A DNA stretch of 64,000 nt from contig CM065811.1 of assembly GCA_033398695.1 (NCBI GenBank), forward strand, positions 114,561,501 to 114,625,500, given 5' to 3'. The position numbers and the translations under genes are program-made. The notes beneath the pieces are model-generated. The model searched no databases. It saw only the letters and a program-made list of their open reading frames with translations, and was not told where the DNA came from. This stretch comes from Orobanche coerulescens. Lineage: Eukaryota > Streptophyta > Magnoliopsida > Lamiales > Orobanchaceae. Shown piece after piece: positions 31,851 through 44,500 of this stretch (positions are counted from its first letter, which is position 1; every line of letters starts with the position of its first letter).

Positions 31851-32965
31851 TATTGTGTTGATGGAATCTTGTGAATTCCCATCATTGATTGTATCATATG
31901 TTGTTGTTCATATGTGTATTGTTAGTTATCCACCTTATGTTGATCTGATAGGATCAACAAAGGGATCTATGCTAAGGGCGCTGGATCTTCGGATTTCCAT
32001 TGAGTATACATGATTGATATTGCTGTGATCATATTGACGTGGTCATATGAGTATGCATTTGTAGGTCTTGTGTTAGGACCGTGTCCGTATTGCATTGATC
32101 TGATCTCGGATTAGACTGATATGATTGTCGTGGCACTTCATATCTTGAGGTATGTTCCGTATTTCCTTTGGTATTTGTCTTTGATGGACAATCGGTTATC
32201 GTTTTGGGATTTGATGATGTTGTTCGATGGATTGTATTGGTCAGAAATAGTATATTTCCGTATCGTGAGTTGGTGATGATAGTTTGAGAATCTTGAGTAT
32301 TGTTTGAGGTACAATACAGATATTATGTTCGAGTTTATTGGTTAATCGAGTACAGGATGTGAAATGTGATAATGGTTATTCTGATGAGAATTTCTTGAGT
32401 AAGTAAAGTTATGGCGGTAAGATTACGTTGGTCGTATTCTTATGTTGTATTCTCATTGGTATGTAATTATTAATGTGATGTGACGGTCATCATTGTTGGA
32501 TATTATGGCTGACCCCATCGTGGGATTTCTTTTTAGGTTCTCGGAGTATCGAGCTTGTAGCGGTCGTGAAGAGATGAGCTTCCCGGAGGATGCTGGCTAG
32601 GACATGTGTGCATTGAGTTTCTTGATTGGTTCTTGTATTCCGCTGCTAGAGTATCTTTACGGTTGGTCTTTTTCCGCTGCGTGAGTATTTTGAAATGCTC
32701 TTTTGGTATCTAGTAACTGAGGTTACTTTGGAAATCGTTTTCTAAACTTTTGAGTGTCGGCTGTTTGGCCTTGCGATTTCAAATGAGTTTTTACGACGGT
32801 TTTTGATAAATGGATTTTATAAGTCTTTGTGAATTTTTAAAGATAGTACCGTCGTTGGCCTCTTGGGCATTTGTAAATGTTTGCGAAAATTTCTTTTAGC
32901 CTTGTGGGTTCCATCTCGGGGCCCACGGCGCTGTAATATTTCCGGTTAAATCTGGGGGTGTTACA

Positions 32966-35428
32966 GAATATGGTATCGGAGCTTAGGTTGAGAAAACCTA
33001 GGCACTTGAGTCGAGTTGGGTCGTGTTTTTGTTGCGTCATTCGAGTTGTCGATTGACAAATATTAGAGCCGTGAGTCTTTGTTGTTCACTCAGGCTTGTG
33101 CGTCATCAGATTTGCCAGTATCGTACTGGGCTTGTTATAACTTTTCCAAATGGTGTAACGAGATTCTCTGGAATGAGATGTATTGTGTTCTTGAGTCGAA
33201 CTGATTTGGCAAACGTGTGTTTTGATAATATCCATGTCGAGTATTTTCTAGAGTCGAGACATGTGCCAGTATCACGGGGAATCATCGGCTTCACGATCTG
33301 TAAGTATTTGGATTTTTGGATTTCATTGAGATTTATTGCCGTTCTAAGTTGATATGTTTGAGATTCGAGATATCATGCGTTACAGTATGAGATGTCAGAG
33401 TGGGACAGGATTGATGATCTTGAGAAACTATGATTTTGGAAATCAGTATGTTGGTTAGATTTTGGAACGGAATTGTGCATTTGGGGAGAAATATTGTGCA
33501 TGGTTGAGAAGAACATGTAGCATGTTAATTCATTTTGAGATATATGAACTGCTTTTGAGCATTTGAAAATATACTTTTCAAAATGAATATTTCACGGATG
33601 TTTTACGGAAAATGATTTTGGGCCGAGACCCAATCGATTTTGAAATAGTTTTGTAACTCAGGACTTGGAGTCCGAAAAGAGTTTTCTACTTTTTAAACTT
33701 CTTGTAATGTGGAACGAGATACGGGCTGAGACCCTAATGTTTCAAAAGGCTTTTTCTTGTTTTCTAAAACTCCCGAGATTTGTAAAACACTTTACCAATC
33801 GTTTACTTATGTTATTACCGCCTTTCGAGGCTTTGGTTTACTTGTTCAAATGGAACTTCTCGGGAAGTCTTTCGCTGTGTTTGATTTGTTGATTTGTTTC
33901 AATGTTTTGTCATAGCATATTAGAGGTGATCCAGGATGGATTAAGGATTGACGTTGCGAGTAGTATGTGGAAAAGGAGTTTTTGATCGGAATTTATATAT
34001 TGAGATGTTAGAACCCTATCGTGTGGTTTTCCCGATGGAATATCAGTGGAATTTGGTGATGAGCCGAATTGGTATACAGGAGTATGGATATGGACAAGCA
34101 TATGCATAAATTCCATTTTATTTAATCTTGTGTATTAGAAAAGAATTTTTATCGAGAACTTGGCACCAACGAGCCGATTTAGTTTGTAAAATTGATTTCG
34201 TGGTCTGACGAAAATTTATGTTTTGAGTTTTCAAACTCTTGAAAGAATTTTCGAAAATTTGTCTTTTGACAAGACTATATGATTTCAAACTGGTTTTGAA
34301 AATATGATCGATATACATACGCATTTAGTGTATATTACATATCATGGTGAAGTTGTGAGTGTGACTCACGAACTGGATGAGACATCAGTATGGAACGAGG
34401 AATAGGGATCCGAACCTTGGTATGGTCGTTTGGTTATGCAAGGATGATCGATTGATTTATCGGATAAGAGAAATATGTCGTGTGTTGTAGAATCATGCAC
34501 ATAATATAATTTTGGAACTTTGGATTTTGTGAAACCGGGATATATGTGCTGTGTGATTCCATTGGTATGGTAATATTGTGACTTTACTATAAATGATTTT
34601 GAATGATTTCTTTTGTAGATTTGGGGATGGTGACCCCATGTTGGTTGTTTTAAATGTTGAGCGGTCGTTTCTACTCCAGGTATGATTGGTTATTTTCATC
34701 GACTTGATTGGTTGTTCGTATGCCGAGGAGTATGTTCGCCAGTTGGGTATGTTTATTGAGATCTACTGTACGTGATTTATTGGTCGTTTTGAGAATGTTA
34801 TTCTTTCGTATATCTGTTTCTGTGGTTCTGTGTTGATCGTGTTGGAGTTTACCGTGTGAAGGTATTCTCGATTTTCGTTGATCGTTCGTTGGTAATATTG
34901 GAGTTTATCACGTTGATGATATTCTCGATTGTGTTTTGACCTCTGGTTGGTCATATTGGAATTTATCATGTCGATGATAAATTCGGTTGATTGTTGATCA
35001 TTGTTGGTGATCATCTGAGTGTTCGAATTTTGTGTTGATGTTTCGAGATTGGTTGTCGTTATTTTGGACAGTTTTTTTCACAGATATATCGGATATTATT
35101 TGTCTTATCGAAATTGGAACTTGATCATGCGATCAGGCAAACAGGATTTGTCACGGATAGATTATTTCATTTGACGATGATATAATTTTGTTGAGACTCA
35201 TGGAATTGTGATTGTAAGCGTATTGAGGCTATACAGTGAGATCGCTTGCTAGTATCTCCGGAGATCGTCGACCTGCGTATTTGTAAGTATGCGGTTTTGG
35301 CTATTCAGAATGATGATGATTGATCGTTGTCGTGATGGTTTGGGATATTTTGGTTGAACCGTATGTTTGTTTGTTTTTATGACGGATTGCAAGTTTCGAG
35401 GCCGAAACTTATTTTAAGGGGTGTAGAA
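32966..35428 (+). other. D array internal region 1, non-coding
   Basis: It starts with GAATA and a PBS, TGGTATCGGAGCTT at 32971-32984, the tRNA-Met type with one change. The rest shows no gag, protease, integrase or RT motif in any frame. The end, CGAAACTTATTTTAAGGGGT, resembles the usual gypsy region before the 3' LTR with a short purine run. The element would depend on enzymes from a relative such as family A or C. Confidence 0.85.
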
Positions 35429-38400
35429 TGTAATATCCGGAATTTCTACTATTGTTGTTTGATATTATTTTATCCGAGTTATATTGTACAGCGTGGAATC
35501 TGTACAGTATGGATAAAATAAATAAAGGACTGAGATGTCAGTATCGGTATAATTGTCGTATCTGGTCGACAGTTGCATTTGAGGATATCGTGTATCGGAT
35601 TATCGTACTTTCGATATATGGTATATCGTATAAGAATGTTATTGGATCCAGTATATGTATTCGGTATGTTTGTATGTGTTTTCGGTATGTCGAGACAGGC
35701 GGTAATTGATTGAAATCGGCTAAGTATGAAATTATTACGACGTTAACAAGGTGAGCTAACGACGTAAGATTGGCACGATTACGACGTTAAGGCTAAGGTA
35801 TTACATACGTAACGAGGGCATCGGACAAGACCGAGTCATGGTGGCGGGTGGGACCCGGTGTCGGCAACTTTCGGCGGAGGATGTTGTGGTGAGTCAACGT
35901 ACGTGTTACGTACGCTATACAGGACGTGTTACGTACGTAACACGACCATAATACTGCAGCAAGTCAACGTACGTATTACGTACGCAACGGAATAAGTGTT
36001 ACGTACGTTACGGGGCGGCTGGCCGAGTCGTGGCCGAGAGGACCTGCAGTGGCCGAGCATGGTCGGCAGTGACTCGCATAGATGGCCGATCGCGGTCGGC
36101 AGTGACTCGCTGGGGGGCTAGGACTGGCCGATAACGTACGTAAGGTACCGGCCGGTTACGTACGTAAGCGTCCGGCAGTGTCCGGCTATTTAAGGCCTGG
36201 ACCGAGTCATATCCGGCATTTTCCACTTTTCTTCGTTCCTCTCGCGATTTCTTCAGCAAAGTTGATGAATTTGAGTAAGAACATCATGTAGCAACATGTT
36301 TTGAAAGTTGGAATCATGGATTAACATCATCTTCCATCCGGATCGAAGGTAAGAACACCTAAACACTTGGTTTTGGATAGTTTTGGAGTTTCTTGATGAT
36401 TTGGCCGAATTGATTCGTTTTAACTCAGATTATTGATGGAACCTTGTTGTATTCTTGAGATTATACATTATCCTTTAAGTTTTGTGGAACAAATTCGAGT
36501 ATTTCTTCGTTAAAATGATTGATTTGGATTATGCCTTCAAAGTGTTCGATGAAATGCCTCAATGAGTAGAACTTGGGAAATTCTACACGTTTTCGTATGA
36601 ATGGTGATGAAATTGATAGTGTTGTGATTATTCTTGGTAATTATGGAAATTTTGTTAAGGGAAGATAATGAATTGATGATCAAATACCTTGATTATGTCG
36701 TTGTGATTATGGAATCGTAGTAATCTCAATGTTCTTGATAGTTTGTTGTAATCCATGATGTTATGAGAAGTGTATATGTTGAAGAACAAGATTACACACA
36801 CCTTGAATTGTGAATAAGGATTGTTTAGATGTTAGAACACATCGGATTATGCCGTTTGGGGACTTTCAATGTGATTTCGGAATAAGTTGTGGAACTCTTG
36901 GAATATGATTATCTATAATTAATCGGATTGTCCGGATTGATGATGATAATCGGTAATTGGTTTTATTACGAATATACAAGGAGGAAACTTGTAAGTATTG
37001 TATTTAAGATTGAATGTGGAATCGTAGTGTTAGCTTGAATTCGTGTTTGATTGGTTTGAGTTGTATTGTTTGGTATTGGGTATGATCGAGGTATTGTTGA
37101 GCCGTTGAGTTTGATTGGTTGGCTATGTCGGTTATTGATTGTTATCGGATTGTATGTTAATCGATTATTTCGATAGGTTGAGATTATTGATCGGTGAGTA
37201 CCGTATGTTGCGGTCATGTTCGAGTATGTTCGTGAATTGCTTCGGTCGGGGCCGAGGAGCCCGTAGATGAAGGCGTTGTGGTAGTGTGACTTCATCATTA
37301 TCGTATCGGTATCGAGGCAAGTTATTACTTGCTCAGTTATAATATTTAATGAATGGTTTCAGTTTCATTTCGTTTATAATGCATATAGCGATGATTATCA
37401 TTATTGTGAATTCTGGGTATTTGGATCGCCGAGCATTGAGGATAATCGTCGGTGATGATTGGACATCGAGGTTGCTCCCGAAGGACTCGGGGCAAGTATT
37501 CCATATTGGTTATGGTTTAGTGTTATCTATTCTGGTCTCGTACATTTTCTTTCATGTTGTTGAACATGGAGCCATCCTAGTAAATTGTCATGTTATCGTG
37601 CATGTTATGTTGTTCATGTTGATGAACATATTAAGTTGCATATGTGTATGCATAATTGTTTTGTTTATGTTGTGTTGATCCTGTGAGATCATGTGATTTA
37701 TACGTTGTGTTGATCCTGTGAGATCATGTGATTTATACGTTGTGTTGATCCTGTGAGATCATGTGATTTATACGTTGTGTTGATCCTGTGAGATCATGAG
37801 ATCTATGCTGAGGGCGCTGGATCGAATGTCCACCATGCGTTGGTTCGACGGGATCATCATGGGGATCTATCTTTGAGGCCGGATCGTTGGACAGGTTTTC
37901 CACCATGCGTTGGTTCGACGGGATCATCATGGGGATCTATGCTGAGGGCGCTGGATCGTTGGATTACCAGTATTGTGTTGATGGAATCTTGTGAATTCGC
38001 ATCATTGATTGTATCATATGTTGTTGTTCATATGTGTATTGTTAGTTATCCACCTTATGTTGATCTGATAGGATCAACAAAGGGATCTATGCTGAGGGCG
38101 CTGGATCGTCGGATTTCCATTGAGTATACATGATTGATATTGCTGTGATCATATTGACGTGGTCATATGAGTATGCATTTGTAGGTCTTGTGTTAGGACC
38201 GTGTCCGTATTGCATTGATCTGATCTCGGATTAGACTGATATGATTGTCGTGGCACTTCATATCTTGAGGTATGTTCCGTATTTCCTTTGGTATTTGTCT
38301 TTGATGGACAATCGGTTATCGTTTTGGGATTTGATGATGTTCGATGGATTGTATTGGTCAGAAATAGTATATTTCCGTATCGTGAGTTGGTGATGATAGT

Positions 38401-39082
38401 TTGAGAATCTTGAGTATTGTTTGAGGTACAATACAGATATTATGTTCGAGTTTATTGGTTAATCGAGTACAGGATGTGAAATGTGATAATGGTTATTCTG
38501 ATGAGAATTTCTTGAGTAAGTAAAGTTATGGCGGTAAGATTACGTTGGTCATATTCTTATGTTGTATTCTCATTGGTATGTAATTATTAATGTGATGTGA
38601 CGGTCATCATTGTTGGATATTATGGCTGACCCCATCGTGGGATTTCTTTTTAGGTTCTCGGAGTATCGAGCTTGTAGCGGTCGTGAAGAGATGAGCTTCC
38701 CGGAGGATACTTGCTAGGACATGTGTGCATTGAGTTTCTTGATTGGTTCTTGTATTCCGCTGCTAGAGTATCTTTACGGTTGGTCTTTTTCCGCTGCGTG
38801 AGTATTTTGAAATGCTCTTTTGGTATCTAGTAACTGAGGTTACTTTGGAAATCGTTTTCTAAACTTTTGAGTGTCGGCTGTTTGGCCTTGCGATTTCAAA
38901 TGAGTTTTTACGACGGTTTTTGATAAATGGATTTTATAAGTCTTTGTGAATTTTTAAAGATAGTACCGTCGTTGGCCTCTTGGGCATTTGTAAATGTTTG
39001 CGAAAATTTCTTTTAGCCTTGTGGGTTCCATCTCGGGGCCCACGGCGCTGTAATATTTCCGGTTAAATCTGGGGGTGTTACA
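35429..39082 (+). repeat. D array LTR2 (shared middle LTR)
   Basis: 3654 bp, same order as LTR1. Its first three palindromes (35734-35782) each lack one base of the core, TTACG-ACG-TTAA in place of TTACGTACGTTAA. Other short block changes occur at about 35706, 35840, 35884, 37281, 37871 and 38707. TATA is at 36187-36194, donor-like GT at 36349, acceptor AG ending 38653. Confidence 0.92.
35734..36194 (+). promoter_or_regulatory. Palindrome cluster and TATA box, D LTR2
   Basis: Same cluster as in LTR1, but the first three units have lost the same single central base and the next reads TTACATACGTAA. Later units (from 35896) are intact TACGTACG forms. Confidence 0.68.
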
Positions 39083-41543
39083 GAATATGGTATCGGAGCT
39101 TAGGTTGAGAAAACCTAGGCACTTGAGTCGAGTTGGGTCGTGTTTTTGTTGCGTCATTCGAGTTGTCGATTGACAAATATTAGAGCCGTGAGTCTTTGTT
39201 GTTCACTCAGGCTTGTGCGTCATCAGATTTGCCAGTATCGTACTGGGCTTGTTATAACTTTTTCAAATGGTGTAACGAGATTCTATGGAATGAGATGTAT
39301 TGTGTTCTTGAGTCGAACTGATTTGGCAAACGTGTGTTTTGATAATATCCATGTCGAGTATTTTCTAGAGTCGAGACATGTGCCAGTATCACGGGGAATC
39401 ATCGGCTTCACGATCTGTAAGTATTTGGATTTTTGGATTTCATTGAGATTTATTGCCGTTCTAAGTTGATATGTTTGAGATTCAGCAGATATCATGCGTT
39501 ACAGTATGAGATGTCAGAGTGGGACAGGATTGATGATCTTGAGAAACTATGATTTTGGAAATCAGTATGTTGGTTAGATTTTGGAACGGAATTGTGCATT
39601 TGGGGAGAAATATTGTGCATGGTTGAGAAGAACATGTAGCATGTTAATTCATTTTGAGATATATGAACTGCTTTTGAGCATTTGAAAATATACTTTTCAA
39701 AATGAATATTTCACGGATGTTTTACGGAAAATGATTTTTGGGCCGAGACCCAATCGATTTTGAAATAGTTTTGTAACTCAGGACTTGGAGTCCGAAAAGA
39801 GTTTTCTACTTTTTAAACTTCTTGTAATGTGGAACGAGATACGGGCTGAGACCCTAATGTTTCAAAAGGCTTTTTCTTGTTTTCTAAAACTCCCGAGATT
39901 TGTAAAACACTTTACCAATCGTTTACTTATGTTATTACCGCCTTTCGAGGCTTTGGTTTACTTGTTCAAATGGAACTTCTCGGGAAGTCTTTCGCTGTGT
40001 TTGATTTGTTGATTTGTTTCAATGTTTTGTCATAGCATATTAGAGGTGATCCAGGATGGATTAAGGATTGACGTTGCGAGTAGTATGTGGAAAAGGAGTT
40101 TTGATCTAATTTATATATTGAGATGTTAGAACCCTATCGTGTGGTTTTCCCGATGGAATATCAGTGGAATTTGGTGATGAGCCGAATTGGTATACAGGAG
40201 TATGGATATGGACAAGCATATGCATAAATTCCATTTTATTTAATCTTGTGTATTAGAAAAGAATTTTTATCGAGAACTTGGCACCAACGAGCCGATTTAG
40301 TTTGTAAAATTGATTTCGTGGTCTGACGAAAATTTATGTTTTGAGTTTTCAAACTCTTGAAAGAATTTTCGAAAATTTGTCTTTTGACAAGACTATATGA
40401 TTTCAAACTGGTTTTGAAAATATGATCGATATACATACGCATTTAGTGTATATTACATATCATGGTGAAGTTGTGAGTGTGACTCACGAACTGGATGAGA
40501 CATCAGTATGGAACGAGGAATAGGGATCCGAACCTTGGTATGGTCGTTTGGTTATGCAAGGATGATCGATTGATTTATCGGATAAGAGAAATATGTCGTG
40601 TGTTGTAGAATCATGCACATAATATAATTTTGGAACTTTGGATTTTGTGAAACCGGGATATATGTGCTGTGTGATTCCATTGGTATGGTAATATTGTGAC
40701 TTTACTATAAATGATTTTGAATGATTTCTTTTGTAGATTTGGGGATGGTGACCCCATGTTGGTTGTTTTAAATGTTGAGCGGTCGTTTCTACTCCAGGTA
40801 TGATTGGTTATTTTCATCGACTTGATTGGTTGTTCGTATGCCGAGGAGTATGTTCGCCAGTTGGGTATGTTTATTGAGATCTACTGTACGTGATTTATTG
40901 GTCGTTTTGAGAATGTTATTCTTTCGTATATCTGTTTCTGTGGTTCTGTGTTGATCGTGTTGGAGTTTACCGTGTGAAGGTATTCTCGATTTTCGTTGAT
41001 CGTTCGTTGGTAATATTGGAGTTTATCACGTTGATGATATTCTCGATTGTGTTTTGACCTCTGGTTGGTCATATTGGAATTTATCATGTCGATGATAAAT
41101 TCGGTTGATTGTTGATCATTGTTGGTGATCATCTGAGTGTTCAATTTTGTGTTGATGTTTCGAGATTGGTTGTCGTTATTTTGGACGCTTTTTTCACAGA
41201 TATATCGGATATTATTTGTCTTATCGAAATTGGAACTTGATCATGCGATCAGGCAAACAGGATTTGTCACGGATAGATTATTTCATTTGACGATGATATA
41301 ATTTTGTTGAGACTCATGGAATTGTGATTGTAAGCGTATTGAGGCTATACAGTGAGATCGCTTGCTAGTATCTCCGGAGATCGTCGACTGCGTATTTGTA
41401 AGTATGCGGTTTTGGCTATTCAGAATGATGATGATTGATCGTTGTCGTGATGGTTTGGGATATTTTGGTTGAACCGTATGTTTGTTTGTTTTTATGACGG
41501 ATTGCAAGTTTCGAGGCCGAAACTTATTTTAAGGGGTGTAGAA
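39083..41543 (+). other. D array internal region 2, non-coding
   Basis: Nearly identical to internal region 1, with PBS at 39088-39101. Small replacements occur at about 40100 and 41185. There is no coding content. Confidence 0.85.
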
Positions 41544-44500
41544 TGTAATATCCGGAATTTCTACTATTGTTGTTTGATATTATTTTATCCGAGTTATATT
41601 GTACAGCGTGGAATCTATACAGTATGGATAAAATAAATAAAGGACTGAGATGTCAGTATCGGTATAATTGTCGTATCTGGTCGACAGTTGCATTTGAGGA
41701 TATCGTGTATCGGATTATCGTACTTTCGATATATGGTATATCGTATAAGAATGTTATTGGATCCAGTATATGTATTCGGTATGTTTGTATGTGTTTTCGG
41801 TATGTCGAGACAGGCGGTAACAGTTGAAATTGGCTAAGTATGAAATTATTACGTACGTTAACAAGGTGAGCTAACGTACGTAAGATTGGCACGGTTACGT
41901 ACGTTAAGGCTAAGGTATTACGTACGTAACGAGGGCATCGGACAAGACCGAGTCATGGTCGGCAGGTGGGACCCGGTGTCGGCAACTTTCGGCGGAGGAT
42001 GTTGACAGGTGAGTCAACGTACGTGTTACGTACGCTATACAGGACGTGTTACGTACGTAACACGACCATAATACTGCAGCAAGTCAACGTACGTATTACG
42101 TACGCAACGGAATAAGTGTTACGTACGTTACGGGGCGGCTGGCCGAGTCGTGGCCGAGAGGACCTGCAGTGGCCGAGCATGGTCGGCAGTGACTCGCATA
42201 GATGGCCGATCGCGGTCGGCAGTGACTCGCTGGGGGGCTAGGACTGGCCGATAACGTACGTAAGGTACCGGCCGGTTACGTACGTAAGCGTCCGGCAGTG
42301 TCCGGCTATTTAAGGCCTGGACCGAGTCATATCCGGCATTTTCCACTTTTCTTCGTTCCTCTCGCGATTTATTCAGCAAAGTTGATGAATTTGAGTAAGA
42401 ACATCATGTAGCAACATGTTTTGAAAGTTGGAATCATGGATTAACATCATCTTCCATCCGGATCGAAGGTAAGAACACCTAAACACTTGGTTTTGGATAG
42501 TTTTGGAGTTTCTTGATGATTTGGCCGAATTGATTCGTTTTAACTCAGATTATTGATGGAACCTTGTTGTATTCTTGAGATTATACATTATCCTTTAAGT
42601 TTTGTGGAACAAATTCGAGTATTTCTTCGTTAAAATGATTGATTTGGATTATGCCTTCAAAGTGTTCGATGAAATGCCTCAATGAGTAGAACTTGGGAAA
42701 TTCTACACGTTTTTGTATGAATGGTGATGAAATTGATAGTGTTGTGATTATTCTTGGTAATTATGGAAATTTTGTTAAGGGAAGATAATGAATTGATGAT
42801 CAAATACCTTGATTATGTCGTTGTGATTATGGAATCGTAGTAATCTCAATGTTCTTGATAGTTTGTTGTAATCCATGACGTTATGAGAAGTGTATATGTT
42901 GAAGAACAAGATTACACACACCTTGAATTGTGAATAAGGATTGTTTAGATGTTAGAACACATCGGATTATGCCGTTTGGGGACTTTCAATGTGATTTCGG
43001 AATAAGTTGTGGAACTCTTGGAATATGATTATCTATAATTAATCGGATTGTCCGGATTGATGATGATAATCGGTAATTGGTTTTATTACGAATATACAAG
43101 GAGGAAACTTGTAAGCATTGTATTTAAGATTGAATGTGGAATCGTAGTGTTAGCTTGAATTCGTGTTTGATTGGTTTGAGTTGTATTGTTTGGTATTGGG
43201 TATGATCGAGGTATTGTTGATCCGTTGAGTTTGATTGGTTGGCTATGTCGGTTATTGATTGTTATCGGATTGTATGTTAATCGATTATTTCAATAGGTTG
43301 AGATTATTGATCGGTGAGTACCGTATGTTGCGGTCATGTTCGAGTATGTTCGTGAATTGCTTCGGTCGGGGCCGAGGAGCCCGTAGATGAAGGCGTTGTG
43401 ACTGGTAGCAGCTTCATCATTATCGTATCGGTATCGAGGCAAGTTATTACTTGCTCAGTTATAATATTTAATGAATGGTTTCAGTTTCATTTCGTTTATA
43501 ATGCATATAGCGATGATTATCATTATTGTGAATTCTGGGTATTTGGATCGCCGAGCATTGAGGATAATCGTCGGTGATGATTGGACATCGAGGTTGCTCC
43601 CGAAGGACTCGGGGCAAGTATTCCATATTGGTTATGGTTTAGTGTTATCTATTCTGGTCTCGTACATTTTCTTTCATGTTGTTGAACATGGAGCCATCCT
43701 AGTAAATTGTCATGTTATCGTGCATGTTATGTTGTTCATGTTGATGAACATATTAAGTTGCATATGTGTATGCATAATTGTTTTGTTTATGTTTTGTTGA
43801 TCCTGTGAGATCATGTGATTTATACGTTGTGTTGATCCTGTGAGATCATGTGATTTATACGTTGTGTTGATCCTGTGAGATCATGTGATTTATACGTTGT
43901 GTTGATCCTGTGAGATCATGAGATCTATGCTGAGGGCGCTGGATCGAATGTCCACCATGCGTTGGTTCGACGGGATCATCATGGGGATCTATCTTTGAGG
44001 GCGCTGGATCGTTGGACGGAGTTTTCCACCATGCGTTGGTTCGGGGATCATCATGGGGATCTATCTTTGAGGCTTGGATCGTTGGATTACCGGATTGTGT
44101 TGATGGAATCTTGTGAATTACCATCATTGAATGTATCATATGTTGTTTATAATATGAGTATTGTTAGTTATACAACTAATGTTTATATGATAGGATCAAC
44201 AAAGGCATCTATCTTGAGGTATTTGGATCGTCGGATTTCCATTGAGTATACATGATTGATATTGCTGTGATCATATTGACGTGGTCATATGAGTATGCAT
44301 TTGTAGGTCTTGTGTTAGGACCGTGTCCGTATTGCATTGATCTGATCTCGGATTAGACTGATATGATTGTCGTGGCACTTCATATCTTGAGGTATGTTCC
44401 GTATTTCCTTTGGTATTTGTCTTTGATGGACAATCGGTTATCGTTTTGGGATTTGATGATGTTGTTCGATGGATTGTATTGGTCAGAAATAGTATATTTC

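Larger units (their letters stand above)
30228..32536 (+). other. Candidate LTR-embedded intron, D LTR1
   Basis: CGAAG|GTAAGA, a near-perfect plant 5' splice site, lies 162 nt after the TATA box. TTTCTTTTTAG|GT, a strong 3' splice site, ends at 32536, with CTGAC about 25-30 nt upstream as a possible branch point. The 2.3-kb body is T-rich and contains all tandem repeats of the LTR. LTR2 (36349-38653) and LTR3 (42469-44778) keep the same sites. Confidence 0.55.
29303..32965 (+). repeat. D array LTR1
   Basis: A 3663-bp LTR with TG/CA ends. Order: palindrome cluster 29608-30048, TATA 30066-30073, donor-like site 30228, 35-bp tandem repeats, roughly 70-bp repeats, acceptor-like site 32536, LTR end. 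It differs from LTR2 and LTR3 in a short block at about 31291-31302 (TTCGGTATTCG versus TTCTGGGTATTTGG). Confidence 0.92.

Noticed and set aside
33023..33352. 109-codon frame in D internal region (also 39140)
   Set aside because: No homology or domain; identical copies explain its recurrence; overlapping frames of similar length on the other strand.
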